Source of the DNA: Nannocystis exedens
Lineage (GTDB): Bacteria; Myxococcota_A; Polyangia; Nannocystales; Nannocystaceae
Direction: 5' to 3'
Assembly (NCBI RefSeq): GCF_002343915.1
Contig: NZ_NETK01000001.1
Location: forward strand, 8,508,001 to 8,572,000
Length of the DNA: 64,000 bases
The first letter of the stretch is position 1. Every line of letters begins with the position of its first letter. Shown here one piece after another: positions 43,300 through 51,657 of this stretch. A program made the position numbers and the translations under genes. Below the pieces are notes generated by a model. It made no database searches, was not told the DNA's origin, and was given only the letters and a program-made list of their open reading frames with translations.

Positions 43300-44010
43300 G
43301 GACGGGCGGGCTGGACGGTCAAGTTAAAACTTTAGTGTCATCAAACTGTGAAGAATGCCGACTTGAACGATGTTCCTGGAGATGGCGGCGGGACCCGGGA
43401 GGCGCGCGAGCGGCAGGAAAGGGCGAAATCGAGCGGCGGGTGGAGTTTCTGAGCCGGCCTGGGCGTCCTCATGGGTGGACCTGCCGGAGCGACTGGGTCT
43501 GGCCGAAGGGTAGTTCGAAAGGACATGTCGAATCAGACATGTCTATTCGAGCATGCTCGCGGCGCGGGCGTGCGCCGTACGGGATGCTCGGGGTCCGCTC
43601 GTCCGTCGGGGCTGCGACGGCGCCGGACCATGGAGGGCCGGGCCGGCAATTGTTCGATACGCGCGGCGGCTCTACGGTTCGCGCCGGTAGGTACGGGCGC
43701 TGGAACATCGCCCGATCGACGGGCCGTGAATCGCAGTACGTCGTGATGTCCCGGCCGTGTCGCGCAGGCGGCGCGGCGGGGCTCGACGCGCCGGCGCAAT
43801 GCGAGGCGCGGCGAGAGGGCCGCGCGTGATCGAGGCAAGCGGCGCGGCCACGTTTTCCGCGTTGCGCGGCAATGGTGGCAGCCGGGCACGCCTGGCCTCG
43901 CTGACGGGGCGGCTCCGGCGAGAGTTGCGCGCCCGGCAGCGAATGTGGGGAGTGGAGCAATGGCCGCGGCTCCGCTGGACGCACGTCTGGAGGTGACTAC
44001 GGTTGAAACC
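43300..44010. other. Intergenic stretch with palindromes
   Basis: No convincing gene. The left end is relatively AT-rich upstream of the ArsR gene. Family palindromes occur at 43521-43555. The remainder gives only basic low-complexity frames. Confidence 0.55.
43521..43555. repeat. Overlapping pair of dispersed palindromes
   Basis: GGACATGTCGAATCAGACATGTC is followed by an overlapping ACATGTCTATTCGAGCATGC. Arms alternate so that two different hairpins can form in the same stretch. Confidence 0.65.
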
Positions 44011-44499
44011 ATGAAAGACCGCATCCTGACTCGCATCCTCAAGTCCGCGCTGGCTTCGGTCGCCGCGCTGGCGCTCGTGGCCATGGCAGCGCCCGAAGCC
44101 GCCGCGGCGGTCTCGGCCGCGACGATGCAGCCGTCCCCGGCTCCGCCGTCGCCGACGCCGAATCCGACGCCTCCGCCGAATCCGAACCCGAACCCGAATC
44201 CGAACCCGAATCCGCCGACTCCGGGGCCGAAGCCGCCGTCGCCGCAGCCGCAGCCGCCCCCCAATCCGATGCCGCCGCCGCAGCCGCCCCGCCCTCGCCG
44301 GCGCCGCAGCCCCCTCCGTCGCCGTCGCCGTCGCCGCTGTGAACGCGGCGCTCGGCGGGCGATGACGAGGCGCGGCCGCTCGTCGGCGGCGACCTCGTGC
44401 CGACTGTTGCGTGCCGCTGTTGCGCGGCCCATGGCGAGCGCGGCGCCGCGGCCGGCAGCGGCCCGGGGCGGGCGGGCCCGTGATAGACTCCCCGGGTGA
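44011..44499 (+). CDS. Secreted proline-rich protein, probably frameshifted near its end
   Basis: The product begins with a Sec signal (SALASVAALALVAMAAPEAAAA) and continues as a Pro/Asn/Ser/Gln-rich repeat (PNPNPNPNPN, PPPQPP). After about 44288 the current frame turns into an arginine-rich tail to 44499. The next frame instead continues the pattern (PPSPAPQPPPSPSPSPL) to a stop at 44340-44342. One missing C in CCGCCCCGCC would restore it. The natural protein is therefore probably about 111 residues, an extended cell-surface or secreted polypeptide. The low-complexity run is a plausible site for slippage or sequencing error. Confidence 0.5.
   Translation: MKDRILTRILKSALASVAALALVAMAAPEAAAAVSAATMQPSPAPPSPTPNPTPPPNPNPNPNPNPNPPTPGPKPPSPQPQPPPNPMPPPQPPRPRRRRSPLRRRRRRRCERGARRAMTRRGRSSAATSCRLLRAAVARPMASAAPRPAAARGGRARDRLPG
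44484..44489 (+). promoter_or_regulatory. TAGACT box 6 nt before a GTG start
   Basis: TAGACT, CCCCGG, then GTG at 44496, without a Shine-Dalgarno sequence. Confidence 0.5.
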
Positions 44500-45926
44500 T
44501 TCCGAGCTTGCGGCCGTTCCTGCACGCGCGCGCGTCGACGTGGACGCTCGCCCTCGTGGCGCTCGGGTGCGCCGCGCCTCCGCAGCAGGAGCCCGAGCGC
44601 GCGGCGCCGTCGCTCACGGAGCGGCAGTCGCCTCCGGCGACGGAGGCGGCGGTGCCGGCATCAGCGGCGCCGGCAGCAGCGGTGCCGGCAGCGGCGCCGA
44701 TGGCCTCGTCCGCGATCGACCCGTCGATCGCGGCCGATCCGGCGCTGCAGCGGGCCCACGCGGTGCTGGCTCGCGTGCCGCTGATCGACGGGCACAACGA
44801 CCTGCCGTGGACGATCCGCGAAGCCAAGGAGGCGCCGGGGGACGTCGCGGCGTACGATCTGCGCGCGGCCACCAAGGGGCACACCGATCTGCCGCGGCTG
44901 CGCACGGGGCGGGTCGGGGCGCAGTTCTGGTCGGTGTACGTGCCGGGCGATCGGCCGGCCGGCGAGCTGGTGCGGCTGCAGCTCGAGCAGATCGATCTGG
45001 CGCGGCGGATGATCGCGCAATACCCGGACGACCTGGCGCTGGCGCTGACCGCCGACGAGGTCGAGGCGGCGTTCCGGGCCGGGCGGGTGGCGTCGCTGCT
45101 CGGGGCCGAGGGCGGGCACACTCTGGCCAATTCGCTGGGGACCTTGCGGGCCTATCACGCGCTCGGGGTCCGCTATTTGACGCTGACGCACAATGTGCAT
45201 ACCGACTGGGCCGACTGCGCCGTGCTGCCGCCGCGCCACGACGGGCTGACCGCGTTCGGCGAGGAGGTGGTGCGCGAGATGAACCGCCTCGGGATGCTGG
45301 TCGACCTGTCGCACGTGTCGCCGGCGACGATGGAAGACGCGCTGCGGGTGAGCGAGGCGCCGGTCATCTTTTCGCACTCGTCGGCGCGGGCGCTCGCCGA
45401 CACGCCGCGCAACGTGCCCGACGACATCCTGCGGCGGGTCCCGGCGAACGGGGGGGTGGTGATGGTGACGTTCCTGCCGGCCTACGTGTCGCAGGCGGCC
45501 GGGGACGCCCGTGAGGCGCGGCGAAAGGCGCGGGCGGAGGCGGCGAAGCTGGCCGACCCGGCGGCCAGGGCCGCGCGGCTGGCGGAGATCGACGCGGAGC
45601 CGCAGCCGCGCGCGACCCTGGCGCAGGTGGCCGACCACGTCGAGCACGTGCGCCGGGTCGCCGGCGTCGACCACGTGGGCCTCGGCAGCGACTTCGACGG
45701 CATGTCGGCGGTGCCGGTCGGCCTGGAGGACGTGTCGAAGTACCCCCATTTGCTGGCGGAGCTGGCCCGCCGCGGCTGGACCGACGAGGAGCTGGAGAAG
45801 CTCGCCGGCCGCAACCTGCTCCGCGCGCTGCGGGCGGCGGAGGCGACGGCGCAGCGCCTGCAAGCGGCGCGGCCGCCGTCGCTGGCGACGTGTACGCCTG
45901 CGAGCGAGGACAAGCCGGGGCCGTGA
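44496..45926 (+). CDS. Membrane dipeptidase (peptidase family M19) lipoprotein
   Basis: The 476-residue product has a lipobox-like end of signal (LALVALGCAA) and an Ala/Pro linker, then a complete M19 metallo-dipeptidase. It has DGHNDLPW (first zinc His and Asp), LLGAEGGH (bridging Glu), LTHNVHTDW, LVDLSHVS (His), FSHSSARAL (His) and VGLGSDFDGM (Asp). The family hydrolyses dipeptides, including L-D and dehydropeptides, with a binuclear zinc centre; here it would act in the periplasm or at the surface. The GTG at 44496 begins right at the signal; the TAGACT box 6 bases upstream suggests a leaderless transcript. A dienelactone hydrolase gene follows after 52 bases. Confidence 0.92.
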   Translation: MIPSLRPFLHARASTWTLALVALGCAAPPQQEPERAAPSLTERQSPPATEAAVPASAAPAAAVPAAAPMASSAIDPSIAADPALQRAHAVLARVPLIDGHNDLPWTIREAKEAPGDVAAYDLRAATKGHTDLPRLRTGRVGAQFWSVYVPGDRPAGELVRLQLEQIDLARRMIAQYPDDLALALTADEVEAAFRAGRVASLLGAEGGHTLANSLGTLRAYHALGVRYLTLTHNVHTDWADCAVLPPRHDGLTAFGEEVVREMNRLGMLVDLSHVSPATMEDALRVSEAPVIFSHSSARALADTPRNVPDDILRRVPANGGVVMVTFLPAYVSQAAGDAREARRKARAEAAKLADPAARAARLAEIDAEPQPRATLAQVADHVEHVRRVAGVDHVGLGSDFDGMSAVPVGLEDVSKYPHLLAELARRGWTDEELEKLAGRNLLRALRAAEATAQRLQAARPPSLATCTPASEDKPGP

Positions 45927-45978
45927 TCTTTCGCGGGGCTTGTCGGGCCGGGCCGCGCGTGCGAATCAATGGGTGCCG

Positions 45979-46731
45979 ATGACCGCAGCAGCGAGCCGAT
46001 CGATCGTCACCGAGTTCGTCGATTATTCCGCCGGCGACATCGTGGCCGAGGGGTACGTGGCGCACGACGGGGCGACCGGGCGGCCGCGCCCGTGCGTGGT
46101 GCTGGCCCACGCGTGGGACGGGCAGAATGGGTCGATCCGCGCCCGCGCCGAGGAATTCGCGGCCGAGGGCCGCGTGGCGTTCGCCCTCGATGTCTACGGG
46201 AAGGGCGTGCGCGGCGAGGAGACCGGCGACAACTCGCGCCTGATGTTCCCGCTGCTGAACGACCGCGCGCTGCTGCGCGACCGCCTGATCGCCGGCGTGG
46301 CCGCGGCCCGACAGCACCCGCTGGTCGACCCGGACCGCCTGGTGGTGGTCGGCTGGTGCTTCGGCGGCCTGTGTGCGCTCGACGCGGCGCGCAGCAACGC
46401 CGGCGGGGTCCGCGGGGTGGTGTCGATCCACGGGGTACTGCGGCCGCCCGGCTTCCCCGAGCAGCCGAAGATCGCGGCGAAGATCCTGGTGCTGCACGGC
46501 TGGGAGGACCCGGTCGCGCCGCCCGAGGACGTGCTGGGGCTGGCCCGCGAGCTGACCGCGGCGGGCGCCGACTGGCAGCTCCACGCGTACGGCCACGCGA
46601 TGCACGCGTTCACGGTCCCCGGCGCGCAGATGCCCGAGCGCGGGCTGCTGTACGATCCGAGCGCGGCCCGCCGCGCGCAGCAGGCGATCGACGGGTTCCT
46701 CGCCGAGACGCTCGGGCCGGTCGAGCGGTAG
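45979..46731 (+). CDS. Dienelactone-hydrolase-family protein
   Basis: The 250-residue cytoplasmic product has the cysteine nucleophile elbow GWCFGGLCAL, the acid in HGWEDPVAP and the histidine in GHAMHAFTVP, the triad of dienelactone hydrolases. Upstream, VVLAHAWDGQNGSIRAR and ALDVYGKGVRG match the family. It hydrolyses lactones or esters; nothing nearby suggests chloroaromatic degradation, so the substrate is open. It lies 52 bases after the dipeptidase gene in the same direction and is followed by a palindrome. Confidence 0.88.
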   Translation: MTAAASRSIVTEFVDYSAGDIVAEGYVAHDGATGRPRPCVVLAHAWDGQNGSIRARAEEFAAEGRVAFALDVYGKGVRGEETGDNSRLMFPLLNDRALLRDRLIAGVAAARQHPLVDPDRLVVVGWCFGGLCALDAARSNAGGVRGVVSIHGVLRPPGFPEQPKIAAKILVLHGWEDPVAPPEDVLGLARELTAAGADWQLHAYGHAMHAFTVPGAQMPERGLLYDPSAARRAQQAIDGFLAETLGPVER

Positions 46732-46753
46732 CGCCGGGCCTCGCGCCGTCGGT

Positions 46754-47335
46754 GCCTGTCCTGCGAGGCAGGTCGCGGAGGCCGGGAGGAGGCGGCGAGG
46801 CCCGGCTGTGGCGAGCGGCAGGTGGACCGGCGCGCGGGTGAGCGCCGGCCCGAACCTGTCCCGGGGAGCAGGTTGCATGCAGCGAGGACGAGCGCCGGCG
46901 AGGCCGAGCTGTCCTGAGAGGCATGTGGACCGGCGCGGGGGGGGGAGCATCGGCGCGAACCGGCCCGGGGAGCAGGTTGCACGCCGGCGATGCCGAGCGC
47001 TGGCGAGATCGAGCTGTCCCGAGAGTCATGTGAACCGGCGCGATGGCGCGCGCCGGCCCGCACCTGTCCCGGGGAGCAGGTTGCACGCCGACGATGCCGA
47101 GCGCCGGCGAGATCGAGCTGTCCCGAGAGTCATGTGAACCGGCGCGATGGCGCGCGCCGGCCCGCACCTGTCCCGGGGAGCAGGTTGCACGCCGGCGATG
47201 CCGAGCGCCGGCGCGATCGAGCTGTCCCGAGAGGCATGTGGACCGGCGCCGGGGGCGCGTCGGCGCGGACCTGTTTCGCGGAGCAGGTTGCAAAGACGAG
47301 CGCCGGCGAGACCGATCTGTCCCGAGAGGCAGGTG
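46754..47335. repeat. Tandem array of paired hairpins (about 104 bp period)
   Basis: CCTGTCCCGGGGAGCAGGTT or a close variant begins at about 46855, 46960, 47063, 47167 and 47270. A second hairpin, CTGTCCYGAGAG-CATGTG, begins at about 46909, 47014, 47118, 47222 and 47317. Each unit is therefore one ACCTGTC-type and one CTGTCCCGAGAG-type palindrome joined by a GCGCCGGCG-rich spacer. The array fills most of the gap after the dienelactone hydrolase gene; the rest of the gap to 47591 holds one more half-site near 47466 and no gene. Confidence 0.9.
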
Positions 47336-47591
47336 ACGTGTCGCGTGTGGAGCGATGGCCAGGCGGGTCCGGTGAACGGGCTCGACGTGCGGCGACGAGA
47401 GGTTGGCGAGGCGGCGGCGTCGAGATGGCTTCAGGGACGTGTGATCGCGGCGGGCGAGCTGGCCCCGAAGACAGGTGATCTTGGGCTGCGCAAGGTGCGC
47501 AAGGGGAGCCTCGCCCTCTCTTTAAAACCTTCGCCTACGCGCTCGCAGACTCCCCTTGACGCTCATTTTAGTTGACGCTAAATGATGGGCC

Positions 47592-47939
47592 GTGCAGCCG
47601 CTGGCCGCCATCGCCGAGCCTCGTCGCGTCGAGATCTTGCGCCTCGTGTGGCGCGAGGAGCGGCGGGCGGGGGACATCGCGGCGGCGATGCCCGTCAGCT
47701 TCGGCGCGGTGTCGCAGCACCTCTCGGTCCTGCGCGCGGCCGGTCTCGTGACCGTGCGGCGGGCAGGTCGCGAGCGGTGGTACGCGGCCGACCACGCCGC
47801 GCTCGGACCGCTCGCTCCGGTGCTCGAACAGATGTGGGCAGACAAGCTCGGCGAGCTCAAGCGGCTCGCCGAGGCCGAGCAGCGGCGGCTGGACAGCTGT
47901 GCTTCGCGCCCCCTCGACGACCCGAAGGAATCGACATGA
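47592..47939 (+). CDS. ArsR-family transcriptional regulator
   Basis: The 115-residue winged-helix protein reads LAAIAEPRRVEILRLVWREE, DIAAAMPVSFGAVSQHLSVL and RAAGLVTVRRAGRERWYAAD. There is no metal-binding cysteine pair. It starts at a GTG, and an AT-rich CATTTTAGTTGACGCTAAAT block lies just upstream and contains a partial inverted repeat that could be its operator. The stop overlaps the start of the SRPBCC gene by 4 bases. It is a second, separate ArsR-SRPBCC operon in this window. Confidence 0.88.
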   Translation: MQPLAAIAEPRRVEILRLVWREERRAGDIAAAMPVSFGAVSQHLSVLRAAGLVTVRRAGRERWYAADHAALGPLAPVLEQMWADKLGELKRLAEAEQRRLDSCASRPLDDPKEST

Positions 47940-48748
47940 CCGCCGGACCCCATTCATCGATCACCACCGCCGTCACCATCAACGCGCAGCCCGCCACGGT
48001 GTGGACATTTCTGGCCGAGGAGGCGCGCTTCCTCGCCTGGATGTCGTACGTCCCCGGCTCGCCGGCGCCGCGCGGCAGCGCGTTCGAGCCGCGACCGGGC
48101 GGGCGGGTCTGCATCGTCATGCCCCACGGCAGCGAGGCGCAGGGCGAGGTGGTGGAGTTCGATCCGCCCCACCGCCTGGTGTTCACGTGGGGCTATGCGC
48201 CCGATCGCGGGGACAGCGGCCTCGGCCCGGGGGCCTCGCGCGTGGAGATCTCGCTCGAGCCGGTGGCCGAGGGCACGCGCGTGACGCTGCGCCACTCGGG
48301 TCCGATGAGCCCGGCGATCGCCCGCGGGCACGAGGCGGGCTGGCGACATTGCCTGTCGCAGCTGGCCGTCGCCGCCGCGCACATGCACCATCAGGCCCAC
48401 CTCGAGGCGACGCTGCGCGACTACTTCGCCGCCTGCAACGAGGCCGACGAGGCCGCCCGCGCGGCCCTGCTGGCGCGCGCGTGCACGCCCGACATCCGCG
48501 TGCGCACCCCGTTCGCCTGCGCCGACACCCGCGAGGAGTTCAGCGGCTACATCGCCAACGGGCTGCGTCACCTCGGGGGCGCCGTGTCGACCCTGGCCGG
48601 CACACCCCAGCTGATCCACGGGTTCGCGCGCGTGCCCTGGGCCGTGACCGCGCCGGGCGGGGCGGTGATGTTCCGCGGCGAGAACCTGCTGCGCCTGGCG
48701 CCCGCGGGGCAAATCGCGGAGATCGTCAGCTTCCCCGCCGAGGCGTGA
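47936..48748 (+). CDS. SRPBCC protein fused to a SnoaL-like domain
   Basis: The 270-residue product joins an AHSA1-type SRPBCC domain (residues 1-150: AVTINAQPATVWTFLAEEAR, FDPPHRLVFTWGYAP, GTRVTLRHSGPM) to a SnoaL/NTF2-like domain (residues 155-270: LRDYFAACNEADEAARAALL, FSGYIANGLRHLGG, IAEIVSFPAEA). Both folds bind small hydrophobic molecules in a cavity. The fusion is unusual compared with the single-domain SRPBCC at 42448. It is co-translated with the ArsR regulator; the ligand is unknown. Confidence 0.82.
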   Translation: MTAGPHSSITTAVTINAQPATVWTFLAEEARFLAWMSYVPGSPAPRGSAFEPRPGGRVCIVMPHGSEAQGEVVEFDPPHRLVFTWGYAPDRGDSGLGPGASRVEISLEPVAEGTRVTLRHSGPMSPAIARGHEAGWRHCLSQLAVAAAHMHHQAHLEATLRDYFAACNEADEAARAALLARACTPDIRVRTPFACADTREEFSGYIANGLRHLGGAVSTLAGTPQLIHGFARVPWAVTAPGGAVMFRGENLLRLAPAGQIAEIVSFPAEA

Positions 48749-48829
48749 GAGCGGCGGCGGGCCGCGGAGGCCGGCGATGATGGCAGAACGCCGGCTCCCG
48801 GGACCGGCGACTTCGGATACAGACGAGGC

Positions 48830-50242
48830 ATGCGCATGGCTTTATTTGCACTGTCCGCCTCGATCCCGCTGGCCGTCGCGGCGCTGATGCCCGCCGAGGT
48901 CGCAGCCTGCTCACCCGGACCGCCGAACGGGCCGTGCTTTTACGCCGATCAATGGGCCTCGCTGGCGCCGGTCAACGCCGCGGCGATCCCGATCGACGGC
49001 GTGTTGGTGCTGCAGGGCGCGCAGACGGGGCCGTCGCCGGAGGCCGAGTGGCTCGACGACATCACGTTCACGGTCACGCGCGACGGGCAGCCGGTGGCGG
49101 GGGCGCTCGAGACGACCGGGATCGACGACGTGCTGATCTGGCGCCCGGCGGCGCCGCTCGTGCCCGGGGCCACGTACAAGGTGCAGGGCGCGCTCGACAA
49201 CCCCGACGAAGATCCGGAGGGCGAGGAGTGCGGGCCCGATCTGCTGCCGCTGGTGTTCGAGTTCCACGCCGACGCGGGGCCGGCGGCGCCCTTGGCCACG
49301 CTGACGACCGAGCCCAAGGGGAAGGTGACGATCACGCCGCAGATCGCCGATCTCGACGCGCTGGTCTGCTGCGACGACGCGATTCCGTTCGGCACCGAGA
49401 CCGACGACTGCAAGTACGAGATCAAGTGGAACCAGGGGGCGTGCGCGTCGCTGGTGGGCGAGGGCCGGCTGGACGTGACGGTGACGACGAAGGGCGTGCC
49501 GGCGTCGACGCTGGCGATGACGTCGCGTCGATTGGTGGTCGAGGGGGTGCCCGGGGCCACGTTCGTCGGCGCCGATCCGACGCTGTCCAGCCTCGCGCCG
49601 GTGTGGACGCAGGTGCTGGTGCGCAACCTGGCGAGCGGCGAGACGGTCCTGTCCGAGGCGCAATGCGTGGGGGACGAAGTGGCCGGATCGCTCGGGGAGC
49701 AGCAGATCGATCCGTCGCCGGTGCTGGCCGAGCTGTGCGCGGGCCCGGCGTACGAGTGCAACGTCCAGGATGATGTCTGGCAGCCCGACGCGTGCAGCCC
49801 GTGGCCGGCCGAGATGGGGGACACGATGGGCACGTCGGACACCGACGGAGACACGACGAGCTCGACGGGCACCGACGGGGACACGACGGGGACGACGGGG
49901 ACCGCTGGGGAGACGACGAGTGCGACGGAGAGCGGTGAGGACGTGACCGGCGCGCCGACGAGCGGCACCGCGGGGACGGGCGGGGTGACAACGGGCGACA
50001 CGGGGACGGGCGGGGAGCCCACGGGGACCACGGGGACCGGCGGGGGCCCGACGAGCGAGACGGGGACGCCGGGGGAGTCGACGGGAGCCTCGGGGACGGC
50101 CGGGGACAGCGACAGCGACGCGAAGCGCGGGCAGGACGAGACGCCGGGCTCGGGCTGCGCCTGCGACTCGGGGGGGCGACCGGACGCGCTGGTGATGGTG
50201 GCAGGATGGATGGCCTTCGCCCGGCGCCGGCGCAGGCGATAA
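48830..50242 (+). CDS. Secreted protein with Ser/Thr/Gly repeat stalk and MYXO-CTERM tail
   Basis: The 470-residue product has a Sec signal (LFALSASIPLAVAALM), then a cysteine-containing domain of about 290 residues. Strands such as LDDITFTVTRDGQPVAGAL and PLVPGATYKVQGAL suggest an Ig-like fold. A stalk of TGTAGETTSAT-like repeats (residues 330-430) follows. The C-terminus is GCACDSGGRPDALVMVAGW plus a run of arginines, matching the MYXO-CTERM sorting signal: Cys motif, hydrophobic segment, basic end. It is expected to be processed and displayed on the outer membrane. Function unknown. Confidence 0.85.
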   Translation: MRMALFALSASIPLAVAALMPAEVAACSPGPPNGPCFYADQWASLAPVNAAAIPIDGVLVLQGAQTGPSPEAEWLDDITFTVTRDGQPVAGALETTGIDDVLIWRPAAPLVPGATYKVQGALDNPDEDPEGEECGPDLLPLVFEFHADAGPAAPLATLTTEPKGKVTITPQIADLDALVCCDDAIPFGTETDDCKYEIKWNQGACASLVGEGRLDVTVTTKGVPASTLAMTSRRLVVEGVPGATFVGADPTLSSLAPVWTQVLVRNLASGETVLSEAQCVGDEVAGSLGEQQIDPSPVLAELCAGPAYECNVQDDVWQPDACSPWPAEMGDTMGTSDTDGDTTSSTGTDGDTTGTTGTAGETTSATESGEDVTGAPTSGTAGTGGVTTGDTGTGGEPTGTTGTGGGPTSETGTPGESTGASGTAGDSDSDAKRGQDETPGSGCACDSGGRPDALVMVAGWMAFARRRRRR

Positions 50243-50544
50243 GAGTCTCGGGTCGCGGCATTCGCCGGGCGCCCGCGCGGGAGATTACGGTCGAGCTCGC
50301 TCGCGCGGTCATGACGTGATCGGCGAATGAGCGTTCCGGAACCGTGGTGCTCGCAGGAGCCGGGCGAGCCGTCGCCACCGCCGAATCGATCGTGCGCACG
50401 TGTCGCGCCGGGCCGGCGCTCGCCTCGCGTCGCGGCGGCCGCGTCTGCCCGAATGCCGGAGCCCGGCCGACAGGCGCGGCAGAGGCCGCCCGAGGGTTTG
50501 CACGAGCGCGCCGATTGCCCAGACTTCGCAACAACGAGGTCTGC
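50243..50544. other. Short intergenic stretch
   Basis: No gene or clear signal is visible. In-frame sequence before the next gene is low-complexity and basic. Confidence 0.5.
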
Positions 50545-51657
50545 ATGCTCAAGCTTACCGATGTCAATCGCGTGCTCAGTCAACCGGCGGCCGACAAGAC
50601 GCTGTCGATCTACGCGCAGGTCGACCCCTCGCTGTTCGAGAACCAGGGGCGGACGCCCGGCTGGCGGATCTGGGTCAAGAATTCGCTGCGCGAGCTGAAG
50701 GCGGCGCACGAGGACCCGGTCGTCGCGGAGCTCGTCGCGCGGGCGGAGCACTTCTTCGGCACGCTGCGGCCGGAGTGCAAGGCGATCGCGGCCTTCTTCA
50801 CGCCGAGCGCCGAGGAGGTGCTCCGGCTGCAGGTCCCGATCGTCCAGCCGGAGTGCCACTTCGGTCGGCCGGCGGTGGCCCCGCTGCTGTGGCTGCTCGA
50901 CGAGTACGAGCCGTACGTGGTGGTGCTGGTCGACTCGGAGAAGGCGCGCTTCTTCGTCGCCCGGCTCGGACGCGCGGGCCTCGGCGGCACCCGCTACAAC
51001 GAGGTGTTCGAGTACGACTTCCCGCCGAAGTACCTGCCGTCGACCAACGCCGGTCAGGGCGGCTACACCAAGGGCGGCAACAACCGCGACGCCTTCGACG
51101 CGCTCATCGACGACCACACGCGCCGGTTCTACCGCCAGGTCGCCGAGCAATGCGGGCACTTGCTCGAAGAGACAGGTTCGAAGCGGATCCTGCTCGGCGG
51201 GATGGAGACGTCGGCCCACGCGGTCGAGGGCCTCATGCACGACACCGTGCGCAAGGCCGTGATCGGGATCGTGCCGACGCCGCTGCACCTGAGCGATCAG
51301 GCCACCTGGGACCTCCTGATGCCGCACGCGCTCGAGCACGAGCGCGCCCACGAGAGCGCGCTGGTCGACGAGGTCGTCGACCTGGCCAAGGCCGGCGGCC
51401 GCGGGGCGCTGGGGATCGCCACGGTGCTCCAGTGCCTGCAGAACAAGCAGGTCGAGCTGCTGCTGGTGCCCTGGCCGCTCGCGGAGGCCGAGCTGCGGGC
51501 GCAGCTGCCCGAGCTGGCGATGGCCGCGGGCGCGAAGATCGAGCTGGTCGCCGGGGCGGCGGCCGAGCGCGTGGTCCAGGAGGGCGGGCTGGCGGCCCGG
51601 CTCTACTACGGGATCCCCGAGGCCGCCCCGGCGGCGCCGGTCAAGGGCGCGGCCTGA
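50545..51657 (+). CDS. eRF1-like (baeRF-type) protein
   Basis: The 370-residue product resembles the bacterial proteins with an eRF1-like fold. An N-terminal part (LTDVNRVLSQPAADKTLSIY) is followed by YVVVLVDSEKARFFVARLG, characteristic of domain 2. Then come KGGNNRDAFDALIDDHTRRF, the strand RILLGGMETSA and a C-terminal L7Ae-like part (VELLLVPWPLAEAELRAQL). No GGQ motif is seen; the corresponding loop reads GQGGYTKGG. These proteins are thought to act in ribosome rescue or stress, but no function is proven for this group. Its 3' end overlaps the convergent kinase gene by 52 bases. Confidence 0.7.
   Translation: MLKLTDVNRVLSQPAADKTLSIYAQVDPSLFENQGRTPGWRIWVKNSLRELKAAHEDPVVAELVARAEHFFGTLRPECKAIAAFFTPSAEEVLRLQVPIVQPECHFGRPAVAPLLWLLDEYEPYVVVLVDSEKARFFVARLGRAGLGGTRYNEVFEYDFPPKYLPSTNAGQGGYTKGGNNRDAFDALIDDHTRRFYRQVAEQCGHLLEETGSKRILLGGMETSAHAVEGLMHDTVRKAVIGIVPTPLHLSDQATWDLLMPHALEHERAHESALVDEVVDLAKAGGRGALGIATVLQCLQNKQVELLLVPWPLAEAELRAQLPELAMAAGAKIELVAGAAAERVVQEGGLAARLYYGIPEAAPAAPVKGAA

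Noticed and set aside
46754..47335. A CRISPR array
   Set aside because: Repeats are hairpin pairs in a 104-bp tandem unit with near-identical spacers, not short repeats with unique spacers, and no cas gene is present. The same applies to 8981-9420.
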